Source: Silicimonas sp963779765
Lineage (GTDB): Bacteria > Pseudomonadota > Alphaproteobacteria > Rhodobacterales > Rhodobacteraceae
DNA length: 64,000 bases
Assembly: GCA_963779765.1 (NCBI GenBank)
Contig: CAVZZP010000002.1
Coordinates: forward strand, 1,054,001 to 1,118,000
Reading direction: 5' to 3'
Part shown: positions 8,347 through 17,356 of the stretch, in pieces
How positions within the stretch are numbered: position 1 is the first letter of the stretch
Layout of the letters: every line of letters starts with the position of its first letter
Notes under the pieces: generated by a model
The model's database searches: none
The model's input: only the letters and a program-made list of their open reading frames with translations
Told to the model about the DNA's origin: nothing
Position numbers and translations under genes: made by a program

Positions 8347-8853
8347 ATGAGCGATACGGTTTGCGTGGGCGCGATAGCAGGTTCCTTCGGCGTTCGCGGC
8401 GAGGTGAGGCTAAAAAGCTTCTGCGCGGAACCCGAGGCGATCGCGACCTATGGACCGCTGTCGTCCGAGGACGGCAAAGCGTCCTGGACCGTCACGCTCG
8501 CCCGTCCTGTAAAGGGCGGCTTCGCGGCCAGGCTGACCGGCGTGACGACGAAAGAAGCGGCGGACGCCCTGCGCGGTGTCCGCCTCTACGCCCCCCGGGA
8601 CCGGCTTCCCACCCTGCCCGACGACGAGTACTACCACGCCGACCTAATCAATCTTGCCGTCTTCGACACGGGCGGGGTCGAAATCGGCCGCGTGCGCGCC
8701 GTCCTGAACCACGGCGCGGGCGACCTTCTGGAAATCCATGCACCAGGACAGAAGGGGCCGCTTCTTCTGCCGTTCACGCGCGCGGTGGTGCCGACCGTGG
8801 ATCTGGCCACCGGACGGCTGGTGGTGGATCCACCGGAAGACCTGGCCGAATAA
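8347..8853 (+). CDS. rimM: Ribosome maturation factor RimM
   Basis: Binds S19 in the 30S head during late small-subunit assembly. The 168-residue protein starts VCVGAIAGSFGVRGEVRLKSFC, the N-terminal beta-barrel signature, and has a C-terminal PRC-barrel with DEYYHADLINLAVFD and LLLPFTRAVVPTVDLATGRLVVDPPE. Normal length. In most relatives trmD and rplS follow directly on the same strand; here an ABC transporter operon follows instead and trmD is about 12 kb away, inverted. Confidence 0.96.
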   Translation: MSDTVCVGAIAGSFGVRGEVRLKSFCAEPEAIATYGPLSSEDGKASWTVTLARPVKGGFAARLTGVTTKEAADALRGVRLYAPRDRLPTLPDDEYYHADLINLAVFDTGGVEIGRVRAVLNHGAGDLLEIHAPGQKGPLLLPFTRAVVPTVDLATGRLVVDPPEDLAE

Positions 8854-8953
8854 GGTTGGCCGCACTCAACTGCCTCAACGCCGGGCTTTTCAATCGAATT
8901 TCCCCGTTCTAGGCTGCCTGCCAGGACATGTGGTCCAACAGGGAGTTAACAAT

Positions 8954-10135
8954 ATGAAAAAGTTTCTTCTGGCTACGGCGGCGACGGCGCTCTGCGCGGG
9001 CGCAGCCCATGCCGAGGACATAAAGCTGGGTATCATCCTCGGCTTCACAGGCCCGCTTGAATCCATCACGCCCGACATGGCGTCCGGCGCGGAACTTGCG
9101 ATGAAGGAAGTGACCGACTCGGGGGCACTGCTCGACGGTTCGACAGTCACCGCGATCCGCGCGAACTCGACCTGCATCGACGCCGCCGCCGCGACGTCTG
9201 CGGCCGAGCGGCTGATCACCTCGGACCGGGTCAGCGCGCTCGTCGGCGCGGACTGCTCGGGCGTCACCGGCGCGATCCTGTCGAACGTCGCCGTGCCGAA
9301 CGGGATCGTGATGATCTCGCCCTCGGCCACGTCGCCCGGCCTCTCCACCGCCGAAGACAACGACCTGTTCTTCCGCACGGCGCCGTCCGACGCGCGCCAG
9401 GGCCAGGTCATCAGCGACATCCTGACCGACCTCGGCTACAAGAGCGCCGCAGTGTCCTACGTCAACAACGACTACGGCAAAGGCCTGGCGGATGCCTTCG
9501 AGGCTTCCTTCAAGGAAGCTGGCGGCGAGATCACGATCAACGCCGCGCATGAAGATCAGAAGGCGGACTATGCGGCCGAAGTCGGTGCCCTTGCGGCTGC
9601 CGGCGGTGACGTCCTCGTCGTCGCGGGCTATGTCGACGGAGGCGGTTCTGGCGTCACACGCGCAGCCATCGACGCAGGCGCGTTCGACGTGTTCCACTTC
9701 CCGGACGGCATGACGGGTCAGGCCCTGGTCGACCGCTTCGGCGCCGAACTCGACGGCTCGACCGCCGACGTTCCGGGCACCGACAGCCCCGGCTCGCAGA
9801 TGTACATCGACATGGTCGGCGACAGCTTCAACCCGACCGGACCGTTCTCGCCCGAAAGCTATGACGCGGCAGCGCTTATCATGCTGGCGATGCAGGCGGC
9901 CGGGTCGTCGAACTCGGCCGACCTCAAGGCGAAGGTGATGGAAGTCGCGAACGCTCCCGGCGAAGAGATCTTCCCGGGCGAACTTGCGAAGGGTCTTCAG
10001 ATCCTCGCCGAGGGTGGCGACATCGATTACGTCGGCGCCTCGGCCGTCGAGTTGATCGGACCGGGCGAAAGCGCCGGAAACTATCGCGAGATCAAGTATG
10101 AAGGCGGCCAGGAAGTCACCGCCAGCTATCGCTGA
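8954..10135 (+). CDS. Branched-chain amino acid-type ABC transporter, periplasmic substrate-binding protein
   Basis: 393 residues. MKKFLLATAATALCAGAAHA is a signal peptide cleaved before EDIKLGIILGFTGPLE; the rest is a type I periplasmic binding fold (Peripla_BP_6/LivK-like). Start chosen at 8954 for the signal peptide and a GGGAG ribosome binding site 9-10 nt upstream. First gene of a seven-gene importer operon. The ligand is not evident; relatives bind branched-chain amino acids, amides or urea. Confidence 0.9.
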   Translation: MKKFLLATAATALCAGAAHAEDIKLGIILGFTGPLESITPDMASGAELAMKEVTDSGALLDGSTVTAIRANSTCIDAAAATSAAERLITSDRVSALVGADCSGVTGAILSNVAVPNGIVMISPSATSPGLSTAEDNDLFFRTAPSDARQGQVISDILTDLGYKSAAVSYVNNDYGKGLADAFEASFKEAGGEITINAAHEDQKADYAAEVGALAAAGGDVLVVAGYVDGGGSGVTRAAIDAGAFDVFHFPDGMTGQALVDRFGAELDGSTADVPGTDSPGSQMYIDMVGDSFNPTGPFSPESYDAAALIMLAMQAAGSSNSADLKAKVMEVANAPGEEIFPGELAKGLQILAEGGDIDYVGASAVELIGPGESAGNYREIKYEGGQEVTASYR

Positions 10136-10144
10136 TAACACGAC

Positions 10145-10172
10145 CCGGTCCGGGGCAACGACCCCGGGCCGG
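10145..10172 (+). other. Intercistronic hairpin after the binding-protein gene
   Basis: An 11-bp stem (10145-10155 with 10162-10172, one U-G pair, 6-nt loop CAACGA) sits between the binding-protein gene and the first ATPase gene. Such hairpins stabilise the upstream mRNA, which would give the excess of binding protein over membrane components usual in ABC importers. No U-run follows. Confidence 0.55.
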
Positions 10173-10201
10173 ACATCATCGGGGCAGTAATTGGGGCAGG
10201 G

Positions 10202-10990
10202 ATGATCCGGGTCGAGAATCTCCACAAGCACTTCGGCGGCTTCCATGCCGTGGACGGCGCGTCTTTGGAGATCGCGCAGGGGTCCATCACCGGCCTGATC
10301 GGTCCGAACGGGGCGGGCAAGACCACCCTGTTCAACGTCATCGCCGGGCGACTTCCGCCCACGTCGGGGCGCGTCTTCATGGCAGGCGAAGACATCACCG
10401 GCCTGCCGCCGCACGATCTCTTTCATCGCGGGCTTCTGCGCACCTTCCAGATCGCTCACGAGTTCTCGTCCATGACCGTGCGAGAGAACTTGATGATGGT
10501 GCCAGGGGGCCAGTCCGGCGAGACGCTCTGGAACGCCTGGATCGGTCGTCAGCGCATCCTCGAAGAAGAGCGCACACTACAGGCCAAGGCCGACGAGGTT
10601 CTCGAATTCCTGACGATCGACCACCTGAGGGACGAGAAAGCCGGCAACCTGTCCGGCGGGCAAAAGAAGCTTCTGGAGCTTGGCCGGACCATGATGGTCG
10701 ACGCGAAGATCGTCTTCCTGGACGAGGTCGGCGCGGGCGTGAACCGGACGCTTCTGAACACCATCGGCGATGCCATCGTGCGGCTGAACCGCGAGCGCGG
10801 TTACACATTCTGCGTGATCGAACACGACATGGATTTCATCGCGCGGCTATGCGATCCGGTCATCGTGATGGCCGAGGGTCGCGTGCTGGCGGAAGGCACA
10901 ATCGACCAGATCAAGGCCAATGAGCAGGTCATCGAGGCCTATCTGGGTACCGGGCTGAAGAACAAGGATGCGGCCGGGGTGCCCGCGTGA
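10202..10990 (+). CDS. ABC transporter ATP-binding protein (LivG-like)
   Basis: 262 residues. Walker A GPNGAGKTT near residue 37, signature LSGGQKKLLELGRTM, Walker B IVFLDEVGAGVN, and a C-terminal EHDMDFIARLCDPVIVMAEGRVLAEG typical of LivG. The residue after the Walker B glutamate is Val instead of the usual Pro. Energises import with the second ATPase at 11238. Ends in a 4-nt GTGA overlap with the next gene. Confidence 0.92.
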   Translation: MIRVENLHKHFGGFHAVDGASLEIAQGSITGLIGPNGAGKTTLFNVIAGRLPPTSGRVFMAGEDITGLPPHDLFHRGLLRTFQIAHEFSSMTVRENLMMVPGGQSGETLWNAWIGRQRILEEERTLQAKADEVLEFLTIDHLRDEKAGNLSGGQKKLLELGRTMMVDAKIVFLDEVGAGVNRTLLNTIGDAIVRLNRERGYTFCVIEHDMDFIARLCDPVIVMAEGRVLAEGTIDQIKANEQVIEAYLGTGLKNKDAAGVPA

Positions 10991-11241
10991 CGGCGGCAAG
11001 GGACCTTTTCCTCGTCTGGCACGGTGCGGATGCGGTCGACGTGATGCTCGACGAGCCGAACCATTCTCTTAAGCCCAACCTCCTCCTCATCCGTTCGGCG
11101 CGCACACGCTCGAAGCTCTACCACTCGATCAAGCGACAGTTGCCGGACGGGACGGCTCTTCTGGTGGCACCCCTCGCGGATGCGCCGAAGTTCAAAGGCA
11201 TGGCTCAAGGATCGCTCACATGGCTGGAGGGCGGCCAATGA
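10987..11241 (+). CDS. Conserved small protein of the importer operon, function unknown
   Basis: 84 residues, soluble, no signal peptide. Seen: WHGADAVDVMLD near the N-terminus, a basic central stretch RSARTRSKLYHSIKRQLP, then TALLVAPLADAPKFKGM. GTG start overlaps the LivG-like stop (GTGA), and its TGA overlaps the ATG of the LivF-like gene (ATGA). The tight coupling on both sides argues that it is a real gene made in step with the ATPases. I do not recognise a domain; a cytosolic regulator or stabiliser of the transporter is only a guess. Confidence 0.75.
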   Translation: MTAARDLFLVWHGADAVDVMLDEPNHSLKPNLLLIRSARTRSKLYHSIKRQLPDGTALLVAPLADAPKFKGMAQGSLTWLEGGQ

Positions 11242-11951
11242 GCCTCCCCTTCCTGATCGGCGAGCGGATGACGGGAGGGTATGGCCGAGGCGCGGACATC
11301 CTGCATTCCTGCACCATCGCCGTCGACGAGGGTCAGATCGCCGTCATCGTCGGCCCGAACGGTGCCGGCAAGTCGACAGCGATGAAGGCGGTGTTCGGGA
11401 TGCTGAACCTGCGCGAAGGCTCGGTGCGGCTGGACGGCGAAGACATAACGCACCTCAGCCCGCAGGACCGGGTCGCGAAGGGCATGGCCTTCGTGCCGCA
11501 GACGCAGAACATCTTCACCTCGATGACGGTCGAGGAGAACCTCGAGATGGGCGCGTTCCTCCGCCGCGACGACATCCGGGGAACGATGGCTCAGGTGTAT
11601 GACCTGTTCCCAATCCTGAAAGAAAAGCGGCGCCAGGCCGCGGGCGAGCTTTCCGGCGGTCAGCGCCAGCAGGTCGCCGTCGGCCGCGCACTGATGACGC
11701 GGCCGCGTGTCCTGATGCTGGACGAGCCGACGGCCGGGGTAAGCCCCATCGTCATGGACGAATTGTTCGACCGCATCATCGAAGTCGCGCGTAGCGGGAT
11801 CTCGATCCTCATGGTCGAGCAGAACGCGCGCCAGGCGCTTGCGATCGCGGACAAGGGATATGTGCTGGTGCAGGGGGCGAATGCCTTTACCGACACCGGC
11901 AAGGCACTTCTGGCGGACCCCGAGGTCCGCCAGTCGTTCCTGGGCGGCTGA
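11238..11951 (+). CDS. ABC transporter ATP-binding protein (LivF-like)
   Basis: 237 residues. Walker A GPNGAGKSTAMK, signature LSGGQRQQVAVGRAL, Walker B LMLDEPTAGVSP, and the LivF-type end VLVQGANAFTDTGKALLADPEV. The ATG at 11238 overlaps the preceding stop; an in-frame ATG 6 codons upstream would overlap the small gene further. Partner of the LivG-like ATPase. Confidence 0.92.
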   Translation: MSLPFLIGERMTGGYGRGADILHSCTIAVDEGQIAVIVGPNGAGKSTAMKAVFGMLNLREGSVRLDGEDITHLSPQDRVAKGMAFVPQTQNIFTSMTVEENLEMGAFLRRDDIRGTMAQVYDLFPILKEKRRQAAGELSGGQRQQVAVGRALMTRPRVLMLDEPTAGVSPIVMDELFDRIIEVARSGISILMVEQNARQALAIADKGYVLVQGANAFTDTGKALLADPEVRQSFLGG

Positions 11952-12076
11952 CGCCCGGGAGTCAGGGAGACCCGGGAAAACCCGGGCACGTCGAGCACCG
12001 GACCGGACCCAAAAGCGGCCGGCCGGACAAATGGGACCGCGGCAAGGGACGGCCGCGCAAATTGGGAGTACGGACA

Positions 12077-12472
12077 ATGCTGAATGCATTGGTACTTATG
12101 CTTTTGACAGGGCCCTTACAGGCGGGGCAACCGGAGACCATCCAGTGCGAGTTTCCGGGCAATACCGATACCGAACAGGCAATTCTGGTTAGTGTGGCGC
12201 CTCAGCCATCGCTGCGGGATCGCCCCGGGCTTTTCCGGGTGAAGATGGAGATGAACGGGGTCTACACAATGGCCGCCTCGGTCCAGCCGATCAGCGATAC
12301 CGACGAACGGGACGTGATGATCCGCACCAGCACCGGCGGATCGACCCTGGCCATCGGATTGAGGGACGACGGGCGCGCAGCCCTGAGCCTGAAGGCGACG
12401 AGTGGGGACGCCACGCGGACCGGCGACTGCAAGGGCTATGACCGCTATCTGCGGCGATGGCTGAGGCTCTGA
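12077..12472 (+). CDS. Small exported protein of the importer operon, function unknown
   Basis: 131 residues. MLNALVLMLLTGPLQAG is a short signal peptide, so the mature part (from about GQPETIQCEF) is probably periplasmic; two cysteines (near residues 24 and 119) could form a disulfide. Start chosen at 12077 because a GGGAG lies 9-10 nt upstream and the shorter start exposes the signal peptide. It sits between the LivF-like ATPase and the permeases, in the same orientation. I do not recognise a family. Confidence 0.65.
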   Translation: MLNALVLMLLTGPLQAGQPETIQCEFPGNTDTEQAILVSVAPQPSLRDRPGLFRVKMEMNGVYTMAASVQPISDTDERDVMIRTSTGGSTLAIGLRDDGRAALSLKATSGDATRTGDCKGYDRYLRRWLRL

Positions 12473-12520
12473 CCGCGACAGGACGACAAGCGCGGGTCTG
12501 ACCCGCGGACGAGGAGTGAC

Positions 12521-13528
12521 ATGGACCTGCTGAACGCGCTCGTCGCGCTTCTGAACTTCGTCATTGTGCCTGCCGTGGCCTACGGCAGCCAGCTTGCGCT
12601 TGGCGCTCTCGGTGTCACGCTGATCTACGGCATCCTGAGGTTCTCAAACTTCGCGCACGGCGACACCATGGCGTTTGGCGCCATGGCGACCATCCTCGTC
12701 ACATGGTGGCTTCAGGGCCTGGGCATATCGCTCGGGCCCTTGCCGACAGCACTTCTGGCCCTGCCTTTCGGGATTGCGGTGACGGCGCTTCTGGTCCTTG
12801 TCACTGATCGGCTGGTCTACAGGTTCTACAGGGAGCAGAAAGCGGCGCCCGTCATCCTCGTAATCGTCAGTATGGGCGTCATGTTCATCACGAACGGCCT
12901 TGTTCGCTTCATTATCGGCGTCGATGACCAGCAGTTTGACGACGGGACCCGCTTCCTGATCTCGGCTCGCGATTTCAGGGAGATGACCGGGCTGCAGGAA
13001 GGACTGGCCATCAAGTCGACCGCCATGCTGACCGTGGTGGTCGCCATCATTGTGGTGGTTGCGCTGTTCTGGTTCCTGAACCGGACGCGGACCGGCAAGT
13101 CGATGCGCGCCTTCTCGGATAACGAGGATCTGGCCCTTCTGTCGGGGATCGACCCCGAGCGGGTCGTCCGGATCACCTGGATCATCGTCGCGGCGCTGGC
13201 CACTATCGCGGGCGCTCTCTACGGCCTCGACAAGGGCTTCAAGCCCTTCACCTATTTCCAGCTTCTGCTCCCGATCTTCGCCGCGGCCATCGTGGGCGGG
13301 CTCGGAAACCCACTGGGAGCCATTGCCGGCGGTTTCGTCATCGCTTTTTCAGAGGTCACGATCACCTATGCGTGGAAGAAGGTCGTAGGGTATGTTCTGC
13401 CGTGGTGGGAGCCTGAAGGCCTCGTCCAACTCTTGTCGACGGACTACAAGTTCGCTGTGTCCTTCGCGATCCTTGTGATCGTGCTGCTGTTCCGCCCAAC
13501 CGGTCTTTTCAAGGGGAAATCGGTATGA
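12521..13528 (+). CDS. Branched-chain amino acid-type ABC transporter permease (LivH-like)
   Basis: 335 residues with about eight hydrophobic helices. The family features are GVTLIYGILRFSNFAHGDTMAFGA near the N-terminus and the cytoplasmic coupling region SDNEDLALLSGIDPERVV, followed by AAIVGGLGNPLGAIAGGFVIAF. Inner-membrane half-channel. The preceding 48 bp hold a small GC hairpin and a GAGGAG ribosome binding site. Overlaps the next permease by 4 nt. Confidence 0.92.
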   Translation: MDLLNALVALLNFVIVPAVAYGSQLALGALGVTLIYGILRFSNFAHGDTMAFGAMATILVTWWLQGLGISLGPLPTALLALPFGIAVTALLVLVTDRLVYRFYREQKAAPVILVIVSMGVMFITNGLVRFIIGVDDQQFDDGTRFLISARDFREMTGLQEGLAIKSTAMLTVVVAIIVVVALFWFLNRTRTGKSMRAFSDNEDLALLSGIDPERVVRITWIIVAALATIAGALYGLDKGFKPFTYFQLLLPIFAAAIVGGLGNPLGAIAGGFVIAFSEVTITYAWKKVVGYVLPWWEPEGLVQLLSTDYKFAVSFAILVIVLLFRPTGLFKGKSV

Positions 13529-14829
13529 GCCTGACATCCCGCGATGCCCTTCTCTTCCTCGGCGTCTTCATCCTGATCGGTGCGACAGGCGTCACGCAAA
13601 GCTGGAACGTGGCGCTCGGCATCCTGAACATGGGCCTCGTCTCGGCGATCATGGCGCTTGGGGTCAACATGCAGTGGGGCTACGCCGGCCTCTTCAACGT
13701 GGGCATCATGGGCTTCGTGGCCTTGGGAGGGCTTGGCGCGGTCGTTGTGTCCATGCCCCCGGTGAACGAGGCCTGGGCAGCCGGAGGGCTGCGGATCGTC
13801 GGAGGACTTGTTCTCGGTCTTGCCACGATCGTCGCGGCGGCGCTGGCCTGGAAAAGGCTGCCGGCCGGCGCGCTGCGCGCGCTGGTCATGGTCGCGATCC
13901 TGATCGCAGGCTTCTTCGTTTTCCGCGAAGTGTTCGACGCGGGCGTGGCGGCTGTCGAGGCGGTCAACCCCGCGTCCACAGGCTATCTTGGCGGCCTCGG
14001 GCTTCCTGTCCTTCTCGCGTGGCCGGTCGGCGGCTTGCTGGCGGCGGGTGCGGCCTGGGCCGTGGGCAAGACAGCGCTCGGCCTCCGCTCGGACTACCTG
14101 GCCATCGCAACGCTCGGCATCGCCGAGATCATCATCGCGATGATGAAGAACGAGGACTGGCTGGCGCGCGGCGTGAAAAACGTCATCGGCATTCCCCGCC
14201 CCGTGCCATACGAGATCAACCTCCAGCAGGATCCGTCCTTCGTCGAGCGAGTAGGCGCCTGGGGCGTCGACCCCGTCACCGCCTCCTCGATCATGGTCAA
14301 GCTCCTCTACATGAGCCTCTTTCTCTCGGTCCTCCTGTTCCTCCTTTGGCTCGCGCAGTCCGCGCTTCATTCCCCTTGGGGCCGGATGATGCGAGCGATC
14401 CGCGACAACGAGGTCGCGGCAGAAGCCATGGGCAAGGATGTCACCGCGCGGCACCTGCAGGTCTTCGTGCTCGGCTCGGCGGTCTGCGGGCTTGCCGGCG
14501 CCATGATGGCGACACTCGACGGCCAATTGACACCCGGGACCTACCAGCCCCTGCGCTTTACCTTCCTGATCTGGGTGATGGTCATCGTGGGAGGATCGGG
14601 CAACAACTTCGGTGCGGTTCTGGGCGGGCTTCTGATCTGGTATCTCTGGATCATGGTCGAACCCTTCGGCTTGATCCTTCTTCAGGGGGTAACGGCGGGA
14701 ATGGCCGACGGGTCGCCGCTCAAGGAGCACCTGATCGACAGCGCGGCACACATGCGGCTTCTGACCATGGGCATCATCCTTCTGCTGGTCCTTCGGTTCA
14801 GTCCACGCGGCCTGATCCCGGAACGGTGA
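13525..14829 (+). CDS. Branched-chain amino acid-type ABC transporter permease (LivM-like)
   Basis: 434 residues, longer than a typical LivM by an extra pair of membrane segments around residues 80-185. Core motifs are MALGVNMQWGYAGLFNVGIMGFVALG, LRSDYLAIATLGIAEIII, and MRAIRDNEVAAEAMGKDVTARHLQVFVLGSA (EAA-type loop). Ends RFSPRGLIPER. Its stop codon is immediately followed, in the same frame, by the MobA-like domain. Confidence 0.92.
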   Translation: MSLTSRDALLFLGVFILIGATGVTQSWNVALGILNMGLVSAIMALGVNMQWGYAGLFNVGIMGFVALGGLGAVVVSMPPVNEAWAAGGLRIVGGLVLGLATIVAAALAWKRLPAGALRALVMVAILIAGFFVFREVFDAGVAAVEAVNPASTGYLGGLGLPVLLAWPVGGLLAAGAAWAVGKTALGLRSDYLAIATLGIAEIIIAMMKNEDWLARGVKNVIGIPRPVPYEINLQQDPSFVERVGAWGVDPVTASSIMVKLLYMSLFLSVLLFLLWLAQSALHSPWGRMMRAIRDNEVAAEAMGKDVTARHLQVFVLGSAVCGLAGAMMATLDGQLTPGTYQPLRFTFLIWVMVIVGGSGNNFGAVLGGLLIWYLWIMVEPFGLILLQGVTAGMADGSPLKEHLIDSAAHMRLLTMGIILLLVLRFSPRGLIPER

Positions 14830-14871
14830 GCCCTCTCGGTCGCCATACCTGCCGCCGGCGCCTCGGCACGG

Positions 14872-15480
14872 ATGCGGGGCGGCGACAAGCTTCTGGAAAC
14901 GATCGAGGGCGAGCCCCTGCTTCGACGGCAGGCGGTTGCAGCGACGGCGACAGGATGCGCCGTGGCCGTGATGCTGCCGCCGGGCCCTTCGGCCCGCCGC
15001 GCCTGTCTCGAGGATGTGCCGGTGGCGATCGTGGATGTGCCCGACCACAAGGAGGGAATGGCTGCGTCTCTTCGGCGGGCCGCAGGTCTTCTGGTAGAGG
15101 GGCAGCCGCTGGCGGTGTTTTTGCCTGACGTGCCGGGGATCGGCGCGGGAGAGCTGATCGAGGTTCTCAAACGCTTCAGGTCACTCGACGGAGACCGCGT
15201 TGTTCGGGGTGGCACGATTCTCGACGCTCGGCCGGGCACGCCTCTTTTCCTGCCCCACCGTGTCGCACGTCGGTTTCTTGACCTCGCGGGAGACGACGGA
15301 GGTCGCCGGGCACTGGAGGGTGAGGCGGTCGAGTTTGTCCGCTTTCCCGACGACCGGGCCGTGCGCGATCTCGACACGCCGGAGGACTGGGCGACTTGGC
15401 GGTCCGAGAGAGGGACTTGCAGAATGACGCCGCACCACGCTTGCCTCGGGGCCGCCTTCGCGCCACACCCGCGCAGATGA
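14872..15480 (+). CDS. MobA/MocA-like nucleotidyltransferase (start probably displaced by an indel)
   Basis: Likely a CTP/GTP:molybdopterin-type nucleotidyltransferase: KLLETIEGEPLLRRQA, then LAVFLPDVPGIGAGELIEVL and RDLDTPEDWATW. The first ATG gives 202 residues but cuts off the nucleotide-binding loop: the bases just upstream encode VAIPAAGASAR in the same frame, with no start codon before the livM stop. Deleting one C of the CCC at 14831-14833 would let a GTG at 14826, overlapping the livM stop as GTGA, start a normal 217-residue protein. The stop overlaps the psuK ATG. Role in molybdenum cofactor modification is inferred from family only. Confidence 0.75.
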   Translation: MRGGDKLLETIEGEPLLRRQAVAATATGCAVAVMLPPGPSARRACLEDVPVAIVDVPDHKEGMAASLRRAAGLLVEGQPLAVFLPDVPGIGAGELIEVLKRFRSLDGDRVVRGGTILDARPGTPLFLPHRVARRFLDLAGDDGGRRALEGEAVEFVRFPDDRAVRDLDTPEDWATWRSERGTCRMTPHHACLGAAFAPHPRR

Positions 15481-16367
15481 TGGGTGGCGAAATCCTTTGC
15501 ATCGGTTCGGTCCTCTGGGACGTGATCGGTCGATCCGGCGCCGTGATGCGGCTGGGCTCGGACGTTCCTGGCCGGATCACACGGCTTCCGGGGGGCGTCG
15601 CGATGAACGTGGCGATGACCCTGCGCCGGTTCGGAATGCGGCCCGTGCTTCTGAGCGCCGTCGGACGCGACGAAGCAGGCGACGAGTTGATCGCCACCGC
15701 CGAACGAATGGGACTCGTGACGGAGCACGTCTATCGCTCGGACGATCTACCCACGGACATCTACATGGCCGTCGAAGGCGCGAACGGCCTGATCGCGGCA
15801 ATTGCCGATGCGCACTCTCTCGAGGCCGCCGGGGACAAGATCCTGCGCCCCCTTTCGGACGGGCGTTTGGGTTCGGCGGCAGAGCCATATGCCGGGCTGG
15901 TCGCGCTGGACGGCAATCTGACCGAAGCGCTTCTGGCCGAGATCGCGGAAAGCCCACTCTTCGCCCACAGCGACCTGCGGGTCGCACCCGCCTCGCCGGG
16001 AAAGGCGGAGCGTCTGCTGCCGCTGCTGCCGGTGCCGCGGGTAACGCTCTACGTCAATCTCGAGGAAGCTGGCCTTCTCTGCCACCGAAGCTTTGAGGAC
16101 GCCCCCTCGGCGGCGTCGGCGCTTCTCGACAGAGGCGCGGCGCGGGCGCTGGTGACGAACGGCGGGCGGACCGCTGCACTTGCCACCTCGGACGGTGTTC
16201 TGACCGCCGAACCTCCGCAGGTCCTCGTCACACGCGTGACGGGCGCCGGCGATACCTTCATGGCCGCCCATGTCGCCGCCGAGGCACGCGGCGAAACGGG
16301 AGAAACCGCGCTGACCACGGCTCTGGCTGCCGCGGCCGCGCATGTCGCGGGAGATGTTGCCACATGA
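15477..16367 (+). CDS. psuK: PfkB family kinase, probable pseudouridine kinase
   Basis: 296 residues, ribokinase-like. N-terminal sugar-binding GGEILCIGSVLWDVIGR, the glycine-rich LPGGVAMNVAMTLRRFG, and the C-terminal catalytic motif VTRVTGAGDTFMAAH with the Asp base (GAGD). Assignment as pseudouridine kinase rests on the adjacent, 4-nt overlapping psuG. Two adjacent ATGs (15477, 15480) are possible; 15477 overlaps the preceding stop. It would phosphorylate pseudouridine for cleavage by PsuG. Confidence 0.85.
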   Translation: MMGGEILCIGSVLWDVIGRSGAVMRLGSDVPGRITRLPGGVAMNVAMTLRRFGMRPVLLSAVGRDEAGDELIATAERMGLVTEHVYRSDDLPTDIYMAVEGANGLIAAIADAHSLEAAGDKILRPLSDGRLGSAAEPYAGLVALDGNLTEALLAEIAESPLFAHSDLRVAPASPGKAERLLPLLPVPRVTLYVNLEEAGLLCHRSFEDAPSAASALLDRGAARALVTNGGRTAALATSDGVLTAEPPQVLVTRVTGAGDTFMAAHVAAEARGETGETALTTALAAAAAHVAGDVAT

Positions 16368-17299
16368 CCGACTTCCTGGATATCGCCCCCGAAGTTGCGC
16401 AGGCGCTGAAGGACAAAAGACCGGTCGTCGCGCTCGAATCGACGATCATCACCCACGGGATGCCATTTCCCCGCAACGTCGAGACCGCGCGCGCTGTCGA
16501 GGCCGCCGTACGTGAAGCAGGGGCGGTGCCCGCCACCATCGCCATCCTCGACGGCACTCTGAAAATCGGTCTAAGCGAGATCGACCTCGACCGTCTGGCG
16601 CAGGAAAAAGATGTGGCGAAGCTGTCCCGTGCGGACCTTGCCGCAGGCGTCGCATCGGGGCGTCCCGGCGCCACGACTGTCGCAGCCACGATGATCGCAG
16701 CTCATCTGGCGGGCATCGAGGTTTTTGCGACGGGCGGTATCGGCGGTGTCCACATGGGCGCCGAGACGACGTTCGACATCTCGGCCGACTTGCGCGAACT
16801 GTCGATGACCCCCGTCGCGGTGGTCGCAGCCGGTGCGAAGGCGATCCTCGACATACCGAAGACGCTGGAGGTGCTGGAAACGCTCGGCGTCCCTGTCATC
16901 ACCCTGGGCCAGGATGACTTTCCCGCCTTCTGGTCGCGCTCATCGGGTCTGCCTTCCCCTTTGAGGATGGATTCCGCCTCCGAGATCGCTCGGGCCATTA
17001 TTGCGCGCCGCGCACTCGGTCTGGCCGGCGGTCACCTGATTGCGAACCCCATCCCAGTCGATGCCGAAATCGCCGCCGCCGATTTGCGGCCGGTGATCGC
17101 GCAGGCCACGCGCGAGGCCGACGACCGAAAGATTTCGGCCAAGGCGGTCACACCCTTCTTGCTGCAGCGCATCTTCGAGCTGACATCCGGCCGATCGCTC
17201 GACGCCAACATTACGCTTGTGCTGAACAACGCGCGTTGTGCCGCAGAGATAGCGACCGAGCTGTCGCGGCAGGGCAGAAACGAAGGTTTTCGACACTAG
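16364..17299 (+). CDS. psuG: Pseudouridine-5'-phosphate glycosidase
   Basis: Cleaves the C-C bond of pseudouridine 5'-phosphate to uracil and ribose 5-phosphate. 311 residues with the family hallmarks VALESTIITHGMPFPRNVE, TVAATMIAAHLAGIEVFATGGIGGVH, and NPIPVDAEI. Length and order match the family. ATGA overlap with psuK shows translational coupling, giving a two-step pseudouridine salvage pathway. Confidence 0.95.
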   Translation: MTDFLDIAPEVAQALKDKRPVVALESTIITHGMPFPRNVETARAVEAAVREAGAVPATIAILDGTLKIGLSEIDLDRLAQEKDVAKLSRADLAAGVASGRPGATTVAATMIAAHLAGIEVFATGGIGGVHMGAETTFDISADLRELSMTPVAVVAAGAKAILDIPKTLEVLETLGVPVITLGQDDFPAFWSRSSGLPSPLRMDSASEIARAIIARRALGLAGGHLIANPIPVDAEIAAADLRPVIAQATREADDRKISAKAVTPFLLQRIFELTSGRSLDANITLVLNNARCAAEIATELSRQGRNEGFRH

Positions 17300-17356
17300 C
17301 CGTTGTGAGAGACTGCGCCGCCGCCTAGGGTGCCCTGTACCATCTTGGACCGAGGC

